A stretch of 64,000 bases of DNA from Odiellus spinosus (taxonomy: Eukaryota > Arthropoda > Arachnida > Opiliones > Phalangiidae). Shown piece by piece: positions 11,282 through 23,300 of the stretch. The stretch's first letter is position 1, and every line of letters begins with the position of its first letter. The position numbers and the translations under genes were made by a program. The DNA lies in the NCBI GenBank assembly GCA_963920705.1, contig OY987226.1, forward strand, positions 1,738,501 through 1,802,500, given 5' to 3'. Below the pieces are notes generated by a model. It ran no database searches. It was not told the DNA's origin and saw only the letters and a program-made list of their open reading frames with translations.

Positions 11282-13497
11282 TTATATTTCTTGGTCGAAA
11301 AAAGTGTTCTTCAATTCGTAATTGGAGTTTCTTTTGACTTTAAGGGTGGCTGCCGACCCGACGTCTCGTACTTTGTATTCCAATTGCTTGAGAATGTCTT
11401 TCATGAAAACGGGCTGAACATTTTTGGTCAAAAGATACAAAAGGAACCATTCGCCGAAGGAGATGTTATGAGTGACGGTTTCCAGGCACTGATCGTCGAC
11501 TAGCGTGCACTGTCCTTTGATACAATAGGCCCTCATTGTAGGGCTCACGATGGTAAATAGTCTGTACAGAAGCGCTAAGCCAGTTAGAGTAGCCAAAATG
11601 ACGAACCAGAACCAAGCGAAGACGAAAACTTTCTCGTTGATGATATTCAAAGGTAAAATGCAATAGGTGTCGTACGGAATGACGTCGCCACTAGGTCCGA
11701 AGTAGAAGAATTTACATTTGGTCATTCTGGGAAATACTCTGATCATCGGATCGGCTCTGTTACGATCGTAATCCATAAAAGCGAATTGGATTACGCGAGC
11801 TCCGAATTTTCTGAATTCGCCACCGAGGAAGGCGTCCACTATGTAGATTTGGGCTATTACGTTGACGAAATTGGCAATCTCGCACGCAACGTATTTGATG
11901 ACAAATATCCGGTGATTGTTAACTTGACTGGTCAAGTAGTTGATGATTATTGGCAATTTCTTTTCGGCGTCGTCGCTTTTGTTCGTTAAGGCCGAGAAGG
12001 AAAGACCTTCGCTTAAAATCTTGATTCTTCCACCTTCCCACGTCTTCCAAAAATACCTTGAATATATTTAATCGGTATGAAATTATACGTTTCTATTTGG
12101 AAGGTCGCGGTTTCGCTTGAAGAAAAGGACCAACTAGCCTCGCTTGTAGAAACGGACCAATTAGCCTCGCTTCAGAAAAAGAACCAACTAGCCTCGCTTG
12201 TAGAAACGGACCAACTAGCCTCGCTTGTAGAAACGGACCAACTAGCCTCGCTTGTAGAAACGGACCAATTAGCCTCGCTTCAGAAAAAGAACCAACTAGC
12301 CTCGCTTAAAGAAACGGACCAACTAGCCTCGCTTAAAGAAACGGACCAACTAGCCTCGCTTAAAGAAACGGACCAACTAGCCTCGCTTAAAGAACCGGAC
12401 CAATTGTCCTCGCTCGTAGGAACGAACCAATTGTCCTCGCTCGTAGGAACGAACCAATTGGCCCCGCTCGTAGAAACGAACCAATTGGCCCCGCTCGTAG
12501 AAACGAACCAATTGGCCCCGCTCGTAGAAACGAACCAATTGGCCCCGCTCGTAGAAACGAACCAATTGGCCTCGCTTGTAGAAACGGACCAACTAGCCTC
12601 GCTTGTAGAAACGGACCAATTGGCCTCGCTTGTAGAAACGGACCAATTGGCCTCGCTTGTAGAAACGGATCAACTAGCCTCGCTTCAGAAAAAGAACCAA
12701 CTAGCCTCGCTTAAAGAAACGGACCAACTAGTATCGCTTGTAGAAACGGACCAACTACACCCTCGCTTATACAAACGGACCAATTGGCCTCGCTCGTAGA
12801 AACGGACCAATTGGCCTCGCTTGTAGAAACGGATCAACTAGCCTCGCTTCAGAAAAAGAACCAACTAGCCTCGCTTAAAGAAACGGACCAACTAGTATCG
12901 CTTGTAGAAACGGACCAACTACACCCTCGCTTATACAAACGGACCAATTGGCCTCGCTCGTAGAAACGGACCAATTGACCTCGCTCGTAGAAAAGGACCA
13001 ACTAAGCTCGCTTGTAAAAACGTACCAACTCTTGTCTGACTTTTGGTATTCCACTACGCGTAATGGTCGTTCAAAATTCTCTAATACTATCCAAAAACTC
13101 ACCTAGGTAGGTAGAAGAGTCCAGCTTGAAAGAAGAGAAAAAACCAGACCCACTGGTAATAAGAATGATAAACCAAGTCCAAATGTTTACCATTCTTAAT
13201 TTGATTTTTTACTCCGAAATAAGCGTTTCCATTTTTTCCAACCTCTTCGTCAAAGGCTTCGATTACGCTGTACGTGAAATGTGACCAGCAAAACGTATCT
13301 ATAAGTTTCTCGACCTGTTTTTCGTGAGCCATACAATCAATGGGATCCCCGAAATACTGAGTACCGGTGACCAAGAGGGCCGCGGCAACCAAAAAAAATG
13401 CCGTTACGCGATAATGCAAACGAAAAGTCGAATTGTCGATGGTGGAACTTTGATTTTTCAAAGCGTTTTTCAGCGGAGTCAGGAAATCGAAACCCAT
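11282..13497 (-). CDS. Innexin gap-junction protein (two exons, 389 aa)
   Basis: Innexins form hexameric or octameric hemichannels that pair between cells as invertebrate gap junctions. Exon 1 is 13497-13103, exon 2 is 12056-11282; the donor reads AG|GTGAGT and the acceptor TTCAAG|GTATTT. The junction splits an Arg codon and restores PRYFWKTWEGGR, a typical innexin segment. Four membrane segments: about 30-48, 112-130, 182-208 and 275-300. The signature YYQWV is at 113-117. Paired extracellular cysteines are C55 and C70 in loop 1, and C246 and C264 in loop 2, as the family requires; VFPRMTKC and CILPLNIINEK flank the latter pair. Length fits the usual 360-420 aa. The start MGFDFLTPLK has a good context (AAAATGG) and N-terminal Leu/Phe spacing usual for innexins. 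The layout is most like arthropod innexins; which paralogue is not clear. The single 1046-bp intron is mostly minisatellite. Confidence 0.96.
12113..13025. repeat. 27-bp minisatellite filling the innexin intron, about 34 copies
   Basis: Unit approximately GACCAACTAGCCTCGCTTGT plus AGAAACG, with sub-variants (CAGAAAAAG, AAAGAAACG, GTAGGAACG). It occupies about 87% of the intron 12057-13102. A 164-bp block starting near GGATCAACTAG is present at 12668 and again at 12832; it holds one unit that is 2 bp longer (CAACTACACCCTCGC). The 27-bp period leaves an open plus-strand frame of 240 codons (QLASLVETD repeats), antisense to the gene, which ends after the 2-bp-longer unit; I do not regard it as coding. 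Confidence 0.95.
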
Positions 13498-13880
13498 TTT
13501 TGATCAATTGATTTGAACTTAAAACTATTAAGACAAAGTATTATAACGTTCTGAAATTGGATGCTCCTCTTACAAATGACATAATCTACAGCTTTTAACT
13601 TTTATTTGAAGCCAAAACAATGACAGGAAAAGACGAGAAATGATTTCACAAAGGAAGTTTTATCGAAGTCAACGGGGATTGACTTCCGTTCGAATCAAGC
13701 GTACCAAATTTAGACTCCGATATCAAGCTTCCGTTTTCATTCGTTGTAATAAACGCCCGTATCTTGTAGGAATAAAATAGGGAAGTCCAAAACAGCTTCC
13801 GTACATGTTGGAGGTACCGGATTCGTATAAGATCTTACATCATTCCGTGAAAAGTTGATGCGAACTAGACTCGAAACTAA
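13498..13880. promoter_or_regulatory. Upstream region of innexin, no motif identified
   Basis: This lies 5' of the innexin start on the minus strand and should hold its leader and promoter. I cannot point to a TATA box or initiator with confidence. Confidence 0.3.
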
Positions 13881-14133
13881 AGACGCGTTCATACTACGTC
13901 TTGAAATCGATTTAAACCATTTCAAAACGTTTCACTAGAGTCGCGTGAATGGGAAACCGTCTTTTTATCAAATCGATTTGATTCGATTTCTCGAAACTGC
14001 TTCGGGAACCAGTTTCAATACCAATTCGGCTGGTTTCAACAACCGATAGATGAAGCTATACGATAAATCGATTCGTGTGGTCGTAGCTTAAGTAATTGAA
14101 AACGGTTTCAAAGTATCAAGTCTGAACATAGCT
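13881..14133 (+). mobile_element. Composite B element, right of innexin
   Basis: A shortened plus-strand B1 (13881-14088, ends GGTCGTAGCT) joined to the same 45-bp B2 remnant (14089-14133, ends GTCTGAACATAGCT) seen at 10516-10560. Orientation is opposite to that copy, and both continue into TTTCATTTAAGCT on the far side. Confidence 0.85.
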
Positions 14134-14949
14134 TAAATGAAAACTGGCACTCGATGATACCTCGACCTTATTCCTCCAAGGTGAATTCTTAGAACAGAGA
14201 TTTGTAGTCTAGTTACGCAAAAAAATGAAAATATTCTAGTTCGTAAAATTTAAGGGGGAAGTAAGCTGTTAATTACGTAATCATTATTGTTGCGTTTTGT
14301 GAATTTGTTAGGGAAAAACTAAAGAGTTTTAACTACTTAAAACTATGGTATAATTTAAGTAATTAGTTAATCAAAACTCTAAAAGAAACGTTTTTAAAAG
14401 AGGTGACTTATTATAATTAGAATAAAGATAATTTTCGGTAGTTTTAATTGGAAAGGTCAGAGATATAATTGTTTTATAGCTTAATATATGTCTCGGAATA
14501 GACAATTAGCGCTTGTAATTACTTCATCGTGATGAATTTTTATTGGCTATCTATATCCTGTTCTAGACCAAGTACTTTTACGAAAAAAACAGCGCGAAAG
14601 AGACTATATCACGTGCTAGAATCATCTAGGCTCTCCCCTAATTTAAATACGCCATATTTTCCAAGATAAAATTTACAACAGGTTCGTTTTAGATGAATTA
14701 ACTAGTAACCTTTCAAATCGAATTAAAATAATTCAATTAACTAATATGTCTCTGGCGTAATGAATAGAGAATGAGTCAATCGGTCAATCGCTTGATTTCG
14801 AGGTAATATCGAAGAGTGGGAGGTGCCGAAACCAAAAATTACAAGAAAGAACCGGTCAGGGAAGGCGAGTCAGGGAGAAAAACTGGTTAAGAATGAACAA
14901 TTTCATCAGAGTAATAGAATGAATAAAGGCGCGTTGACATGGTTCTGTA
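14134..14949. other. Gene-free sequence
   Basis: AT-rich; a 62-codon frame at 14823-15011 has no recognisable domain. Confidence 0.5.
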
Positions 14950-15050
14950 TTAAAGGGAGAATGAAGTCCAATAACGAGTTATTTAAAATCGATTCATTAT
15001 CGTTAAAATAGGCCTAAGCCTTACTGGGGAAGTAGGCTTAACGAGGATTG
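14950..15050 (+). mobile_element. D-family left end (truncated)
   Basis: TTAAAGGGAGAATGAAGTCC followed by CGATTCATTATCGTTAAAAT and AGGCCTAAGCC, the order seen in complete D copies. No matching right end with CTCCCTTTAA was found nearby. Confidence 0.65.
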
Positions 15051-16286
15051 GCCTTTAAACAGTCTTCGACCAAAGAACAAGAGCCTACTTTCGAAATATA
15101 TTTACACGAAGAGTTTGATATCTCACCATTAAACCAACGAGCAAATGAGGAAGCTTCTTAAGCCTACAAAGGCATCCATCCGTTAAAAATATCAGTTGGA
15201 CCACTCACGGTTATATTTGCGCTAACCAGCCCGCAATCTGATTGGTTAAAATCAACTTCTTAAGCCTACTTTAAAATGTCTTACTGTTTCACAGATTCTG
15301 TATAAGGACGAGATTTCAAACAATCCATTGATCCTTGTTAAGCATTCCTTCTGAATATGTTAAATAAATATTTCTACCTTTGTTTGTAATGTATATTTGC
15401 TTGTTAAGTACGCGTATTTCAACGATCTAAGCTAGGTCTATTAACTGCTGGATACCATATCTTAATAGATAAAAAGAAATAACAAATCCTAGCGTTCATA
15501 AGAGTACTCTAACGGCTAAAACAACGCGGTTTTCTATCCTTCTTGGAAATTAAATACAGTGGTTCTTTTGATTGTCGACTTAGAAGTGTTAAAACTATAG
15601 CTACGGTGTTATATGATGACGCGGCTTATAAGTCCACTGTTTACGCGAATCTGGGTTGAAGGTAGGGTGATGGTATGTCCCCGAGGGGAGGTCCAAGGGA
15701 CGATAAGAAAAGAGGAAGCGGACATCGTGGCGCTGCATTATTCATCCAAGACAAGAAGCCTAACCCGCCCCCTTCGACTAACCAAAAATTCCGAGCGAAA
15801 TTATCATGATTAAAAATCACACTGCGCGCAGCGGGAGATTGACCACAAACTATACGTCCACCCAACATAATATAACCTTTAACCCGCGGCGCGGCTACTC
15901 TTGACCTATATAGGTTAGCTTTATTGTCTACGAGCTCGAGCGCGATTGGGTATAAAATATTTAGGCTGCGCATTCTAGAAGCCGAAAAAGTTTTCGGGGT
16001 AAATTGAATATCATCATTGATCCCAAAAATAGATTTTAAGTTTTGGTAAATTCTACGCAATAACCATCATGACTAAATTTTACGCCCAAAAATATTTGCT
16101 CTAAACTGCGTCATACAATGACGTTGCTAGTTCGTAGAATCGCTATGTTTATCATCAAGTTCAAAATCAATTTGCATAAACTGGCGTAGATTTTATATGG
16201 TGTATTATTACGCCTCAGTTTCATAAAGGTTGTAAATTGCCATGATACAAAAGTATAGATGTAATCATGGACGAATTAGAGTCTAA
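15051..16286. other. Gene-free sequence with a GC-richer patch
   Basis: 15640-15930 is richer in G+C and CpG and carries a 139-codon minus-strand frame (15641-16060) without a domain I recognise. It lies about 1.2 kb upstream of the TRPN start and could contain distal regulatory sequence; this is only a guess. Confidence 0.4.
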
Positions 16287-16814
16287 AGCTACGGTCTTCT
16301 AAATCGATTTGAAACGGTAAAATCAAAACGATATTCCAATAGTTTTGAGCGTCACTCGTTCATATTAGGGCTTGAAGTCGATTAAAACCGCTTCAAAACG
16401 TTTCGCTTTACTTGTCTGAACGGGAAACCGTCTTTTATCGAATCGATTTGATTCGATTTGTCGAAACTGCTTCGGGAACCAATTTCGTACCGATTTGGTT
16501 TCAACAACAGATGGATGAAGCTACGATAAATCGATTTATAAAGATGACGGTTTGAATATCGGTTTGATTTTACCGTTTCAAATCGATTAAGAAATGCTAG
16601 TGTGATCGTAGCTATTATCTTTATAAATCGATTTATTATAGCTTCATCTATCGGTTGTTGAAACCAGCCGAATCGGTACGAAACTGGTTCCCGAAGCAGT
16701 TTTGAGAAATCGAATCAAATCGATTCGAGAAAAGACGGTTTCCCGTTCAGACAAGTAAAGCGAAACGTTTTGAAACGGTTTAAATCGATTCCAAGGCCTA
16801 GTATGAACGCGGCT
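16287..16814. mobile_element. B1 inserted into B1, forming an inverted dimer
   Basis: The outer reverse-strand B1 (left piece from 16287, right piece 16614-16814 ending TATGAACGCGGCT) is split by a plus-strand B1 (about 16356-16613, ends GTGTGATCGTAGCT) at its CACGCG/TTATCTTTATAAATCG position. The inner-right junction GATCGTAGCTAT is also found in the dimer at 60271-60733. Confidence 0.82.
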
Positions 16815-17099
16815 TTACTAGAAATTCCATTCATTGTGGGGCAATCTTTGCGGGTTTTTAATTCGCCAGTAAAGTTCGTCCATGGCATAAACATTGAGTC
16901 CAGTTTCTGAACGGGACGTTTTAATGTCGTAACTCAAATCTTTTAGAAGACTCGCGCCTGCGTGCCATCTACGAAGCGTCGCGCGAAACTTAGAAGGCGG
17001 AACCCCAAAACTCTATCTCCGTCTCCTTCTGGGAGAGACGAAAGGTGATAGCGAAGGGTCCGAAAGGTTTTTTGGTCAAAAGCGAAACGGAAAGAGAGA
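16815..17099 (+). promoter_or_regulatory. TRPN upstream region and probable 5' leader
   Basis: Between the B1 dimer and the TRPN start. In-frame TGA and TAG codons at 17046 and 17049 precede the ATG at 17100, so there is no earlier in-frame start in this exon. No TATA box or initiator identified. 16815-16865 is also duplicated next to the dimer at 60 kb. Confidence 0.4.
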
Positions 17100-17316
17100 A
17101 TGGCCGATCGTCGGCCCGAAGCTCTCATAGAAAAAGTCGTCACTATCATACACGAATCGAATGAAAAGCCCGAAGATAAATCGGCGGTGGCCCCCCTTAA
17201 GGTGGGCTACGGCCCACTCCTACCTCCACCTCCGCCGCCACCTCAAAGGGGTAGATTGGTAACCAATACCATGAACTCGGCGCATCGAGGTTTAAGGGAT
17301 AATCATACAAAATCGG
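17100..17316 (+). CDS. nompC: TRPN exon 1 (start codon, proline-rich N-terminus)
   Basis: Encodes residues 1-72 and the first base of codon 73; donor TCGG|GTAAGT. It begins MADRRPEALIEKVV and contains a run of seven prolines (PLLPPPPPPPQRG, residues about 39-51). The phase (1 nt left over) fits the exon 2 acceptor, restoring an Asp codon. The 3.6-kb gap to exon 2 makes this link an inference from phase and context rather than from homology, since NOMPC N-termini are poorly conserved. Confidence 0.75.
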
Positions 17317-20300
17317 GTAAGTTGACTCGTAAATAGTTTTCTTATTTAAAGTCAAGTTTGGTTAAAATACGAACATTATTCTTCTACAATTATATTTAAT
17401 TAGGTTGATAATTTTAATTACGATTTAATATTTATATAATTAAGACTATATAGTCCATTACGAATTTACGAAATATAAATTAATTTATATTCAAAACTAA
17501 GCTAATTATAATGAAAATTAGTGTTTGGATAACTGTTTAAATTATTTAATAGTGAGGGGTTTAACACTCACACGAAATACCATTTAAAAGAAATAGGATA
17601 TCATCGCGAAATCATTGGAGAAATCGCGAGTAATTCATATTATAAACATTTGGAGGATGGCGATTATAAAATATGTACTTTTGTTTCTTTGATATATTTA
17701 TACATATTTTGAATCGTTTTTAACTATAATTCTAAAAATACTATTCAATTTCCATTTGGAGTTGGTAAAAAAAATCAGTAACAGCCTCACTTTAATGAAA
17801 AAATATTTTGACAAATATAATCTAGAAAAGGGCGCGATCAGACTATCCAACTTTATTCATCTGAAGGTTAGTCCGATAAGTTCTAGGAAACGAGGTTTCT
17901 TTAGGCCTTGTTTTTAAAATTAAATGACTTGTAATACGGTAAATAAAATGTAAGTATTACATCGATGTAATTATTAAAAAAATTGTTTTTACCATAAAAA
18001 ACATAGCAGACGCTTCTACATAGCTCATTCCTATTGGTTAAAATCTTCTCTACACCCTCTGGTGGTTAATGTAAAGAACTATATTATACAATAATAGTGG
18101 ATTATTCCTAATTGATCGGTTTCAAATCATAGAAACTGATTTTTTCCCCAACTGGTTGATTTTCAAATAATCGAAAGGTTAGAGATTATAGATTAGTTTT
18201 TTAACACAATTTATTTCCGTCGAAATAAATAGTAAACTTAAACTTGGAGCTATAAATGGGACAGCTTTTGAACTAATTTTCAGAATCACCGTGTCAAAAT
18301 TCCAGAATTTTCAAATATTTTATAGACACGTTTTTGGTGTTAATTAATTTCTGGTAAAATTTCTTTAAAATTAAATATAAATCCGGACCAATCACATTAT
18401 TTCAGCCTTAAAAGAAGAGTCCATTGGTTTGACCACCAAGATCTAAGGCATGAAAGACTTAACCCGACTAATCCAGTTTTTATGACATGAATAAATTAGT
18501 CGGATAATGTGAACGGGCTTTTCAAACGAAGATATTGTCAGCTATATGGGAGCGATAAGGGCGTTATCGCGATAAACCCAAATTCTTTAAGATTTTAATC
18601 TCGCAACGAGGAATTAATAAACGGTAGGAAAAAAAAAAGAAGGGCTTAAGATAAATGTTATTCAATCATTAAAATGCCATCATACCCGAGTTGTTATCAG
18701 CACGCTTTGCCGTGTCATAAATGTTTCAAATAAAAGAAGTTTGGTTACTGGTCTTACGAAGCGATTATCGCGTCTTCGCTCGTCGCCTTGTCAAACAAAT
18801 ATAATGATAGGCAAAAGTAAAAAGATTCCGAGAAAATTTAAATTACTCAATCCCGAGAAAAGTGTCATTATTCTTCTACAAAAGGAAATACCCAGGAATA
18901 AATGTAAAGTTATTTATCTTTTTAATCTTATTAATTAAGATTTTTCGTGTTCAGGAGTTGATTGTAACTCTTTGACATCAAAACATTAAATATATAAAAA
19001 GTTTTTTTAGATTTAGCAAAAGTCACTAAGCTGTTTCGCTAGGAAAGTTTTAGCCAAAAATGTTTCCCTTAGGAAATTTTTATCCAAAAATATGTTTCCT
19101 TAGGAAATTTTTATCCAAAAATGTGTTTCCCTAAGAATTTTTTTTCCAAAAATATGTTTCCCTAAGAAATTTTTACCCAAAAATATGTTCCCCTAGGAAG
19201 TTTTACCCAAAAATATGTTTCCCTATAGGAAATTTTACCAAAATAGGTTTCCCTAGAAATTATTACCCCAAAAATATGTTTCCTTAGGAAATTTTTACCC
19301 AAAAATATGTTTCCCTAGGAAATTATTACCCCAAAAATATGTTTCCCTAGGAATTTTTTTTCCAAAATATGTTTCCCTCGAAATTTTTACCCAAAAATAT
19401 GTTTCCCTAGGAAATTATTACCCCAAAAATATGTTTCCCTCGAAATTTTTACCCAAAAAAATGTTTCCCTCGAAATTTTCACCCAAAAATATGTTTACCT
19501 AGGAAATTTTACCGAAAAATATGTTTCCCTAGGAAATTTTACCGAAAAATAGGTTTCCCTAGTAAATTATCATACAAAAGTACGTTACTTGAGTAAAAAT
19601 TAACCAAAAACACGGTTTTTCTGTATTAAAATCCACCCAAAATAATTAGTATTGCTAGAAAATTTCACCCAAATATGTTTCTCGAGGAAAAATTAACCTA
19701 AATATACGTAAATTTCACCCAAATATTCTTCGACTTCGTTAGTAAATCATACAAAAGTACATAATGTGAGTATATTTGAACCAAAAACACGTTTGGCCAT
19801 AGTAAAATACCCCCAAAAACACGTGACATTTAAATATTAAATAAACAATCATTTCGTGAAATAAATTTCAGCCAATTACACGTTTCCTAAGATTCGCTAG
19901 GAAATTTCACTAAGAACGCAATAATGTATCACGGACACGTAAATAATAATCGCTACTCGAAATGTTAGAGATACCGAAGATAATCCGCTAATGTTTATGT
20001 CGGATAAAGAAACATATGTACGAAATAATCTAAAGAAAAAGATGGCTTATTATGTCTGTAAATATCATACGAACGAATATCATAAACCTATTTCAGGGTG
20101 GTCTTAACTTGGAGGAACTATTGAGGGAGTCAAAGACTGCTTCGGTACTTAGTCTTAAGTTGGGGTTACTATATCAATACAAGCAAAAGTCTATAAAATT
20201 AAGGTTGTTTTGCTTAAAAATAGACCAAAAGGCATCACCCCTGTCTGGCTCGAGTGGTTTGAACTCTTCCGCTCGATATTTTGAGTCAGGAGAGAGGGAC

Positions 20301-23300
20301 TGAGTTTAGGCGGGCCGCGCTAGGCTAAAAAAAGTTGCCTCATCACTTGTTATTATTATATCTTCGCGATTAATTATAAAGGAGACAAATTTACGAGCAG
20401 GAAGTAGAATGAATCCCACAAATTACTTCATATTACACTCAACCATGAGTATTAAATTATTCAATTTCAATATGGTATACAAACACGATAAAACCAGAAG
20501 CCGATGAAACCCTCCATTGAAGTCTACTACTCCAATGTTCCATATAGCGCTCCTCTCTGTATGGGTAAAATTCACAATTTTACGAGTTAGAAGGGGTCCT
20601 ACTTCATCCCCCCTGTCTACGGAAAATTGGAAATTCTCTCTCTCCACAAACGACGACGTTTTTTTGACGAACTCCGAGGCTGCTAGAGATATTCGCTCGA
20701 CGAACTCCCGCTCCGAAAATATCGACCGTTAGGAGGCGTACGAATCGCGCTTTTTGAAACTAACCCATACAGAGAGGGGTAGACAAGACCCGGGAGTAAT
20801 AGACTTCATAGGAGGGTTTCATCTACTTCTGGTACAATGATATATTACTATTTTTACAACGCGATAAATATTTTTATTGGACAGACGATACTCTTGATAA
20901 AAATGGCAACGGAGTTCTTAGCAACAACAGAGCTCCTCAAGACGCAAGGTCACGCGTGCCGTATCATCCACAGGCTCCAGCGGTCATTCCTATCAATTTA
21001 TCGCCGGCCAAAACGCACGATGACCAAAAGCCGAAAAAACCCAAAGATCCTCATCGAAATATACCACATTCTTCGGGAGAATGGTTGGGAACTAAAACGG
21101 CCTACGAAACTGGACAAAAACTATTGGTTTTGGCACGAAAAGCGGATTGGTTGGCGGTGGAAACGCTGCTACGACAAACGGAAAAGGGAGAACAATTGCC
21201 CGAAATTGCGGACGAGGTCAGTATTATTATTTGGTATATTAGAACAATTATGATAAGTTAATTACACCAATAGATGACTTTAAACAACAACCCGTATCTT
21301 AATAGTATAAGCAAAGGTCCGGGTAATACGGGGCGTTGTTTACTTTTATGGAATAAAGTTTGCCGTTAGAGGAAGCTTATGAACGCTAGATTTTGTTATA
21401 TAGTAACAAATACATTTTAACTTTTAATGTTTTAATTATAGAAAACATTAATTTGTGGCAACAAGGAATCCAAAATAACAACCAAATTTATAAAAATAGG
21501 ACAGAAATATATATTATATGGTCTAAAACCAAAAGAATATGACCTTTTGCTTGAACTTTCGACAACATATTTCGGTAAAGGGTTGTTTTAGTTTCAACGT
21601 TGGCCCACCAAAACTCTATATTCAGTCTACACCAAATTATACTCCATGTTCATTACATTTACGATAGTATAGTGTAATTTCTAACTCACACATACATCGC
21701 TGTGAACGAGACCAGAATTGGGTATTAAGTTTAAAGGGTTTGTTGCATCCCGAATTTATTATTATTTTTTTTTTAACTAGAGAGTATAACAATTGATATG
21801 GCCTTCATAAGATCCATCTAACAGCCCAAACAGTCGTCGGGCAAAAGTAGGAGCTAACAACACCTCGTGAGTAGCTGAGCTATGAATAAAGAATAGAAAT
21901 ACTCGTGATTTCGTTAGTTTCCGCACTATTTGTGCCGTTAAAGGACCTTTATGAACGTTAAGTTTTGTTAATTAAGATAAGTGTCCATTGTAAAAATTCC
22001 TACAAACTAACTTACAGGAAAATTTACAGTTTAACCTGGAAGAATTTAACTAGTTTTTTAATTAGCCACTTTAATTGGAAAATATAGCAGCTGTGCTATT
22101 CCAAACTGGGTATATTCAACTTCCGGAAATCAGTACCACGCGATGTGATATTTTCAGTACACCAAAGATTAAAAACTTAGTCTTTACTTTATTTTATTAA
22201 CTGTTAAATGTCTGCTCGGTCATTCGGTATCAAAGGGAGAGCTACCGGAAGTAGAGATACCTCAGTTTGAGATCAACGAAACCAGCCCCCTGAAGATTGT
22301 AGAGATATGTCTGTAGTTTCTATTCCTTCTACTATATTTTCTTGGCTTCTACTGTAGAAAATGGGTTAGGTAATCTTCTTTATCATACATGCAAATGAGG
22401 ATGATACGTATTTGAAAATGTAAAAAACAAACGCGCAACAACCCCTTTAAGTCGGAAGCCAGCCCCCAAATAAAATAAAAAGTTTTAGCAAACAAAATTT
22501 CATCGCAATCTAGTTAATAGCTTATAAAGGTGTGGTCTTTAGGGGAAATCTACCTCCGCTTATCCACGCAAAGATCTCTTTCACTGAAACCGATATAAAC
22601 TCCTTAATAAGTACAGCACAATCTAAATGAATATCAAAAAGGTTGTTTAAGATTTAATCTACGCTATCTGTCTCGGTTGATCGCTCAATTGAATTTAAAC
22701 GGGGAATGTCAATCGAAGGTTTTAGTTTACTCGATACTGGTCAACCATTATAAATTGGTTTAAGGTTGAATTGACGAAAAAGTGGAGTTTGTGGTTGCCC
22801 GCGATAATGGAGAATGGCTTTTCCCCTAATTTGAAGACAGGGAGAGTTTAAAAACGACTGATGTCAGTGGGTCACGGGTTTAGGACATAAATGTCGCTCT
22901 GTTTTAATTGTCTGATCATTAATAACGGCTGGGTCATTTAAAATAATAATACAAGGGGTTGTCCATAAAGGTTTCCGGGCGGATATAAGTTCCTATGGTC
23001 GCTGACTATTAAGACAATGACCTGGCAGTGGTCATCCTTGTTAGAACAATTCCACCCCTCTCTACCAGAGGCTTGTGAGCGCAGTTCAAAGCAGATCAGA
23101 TCCAAAACTGAAGCGCTATCCTTTCTCTCCGCTTTAGTTTGCGCTCACAAATGGTTGGCAACACTGGGGGAACTGTATTTGTAACCCCCTTTAGTCAAAA
23201 CTACGCATAACCTAGAACTGTTTATAATAAAATTAAAAGGTTGAACCAGGCTTCAATTGGATCCCCCTTATTAGTTCCCAAGTGGGACAAAAGTGCCGGA

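Noticed and set aside
11222..11989. Plus-strand frames opposite innexin exon 2
   Set aside because: Shadows of the innexin coding strand; only the minus strand encodes the conserved cysteines and membrane segments.
15641..16060. 139-codon minus-strand frame upstream of TRPN
   Set aside because: No domain, no splice signals, and the GC-rich patch alone explains the lack of stops.
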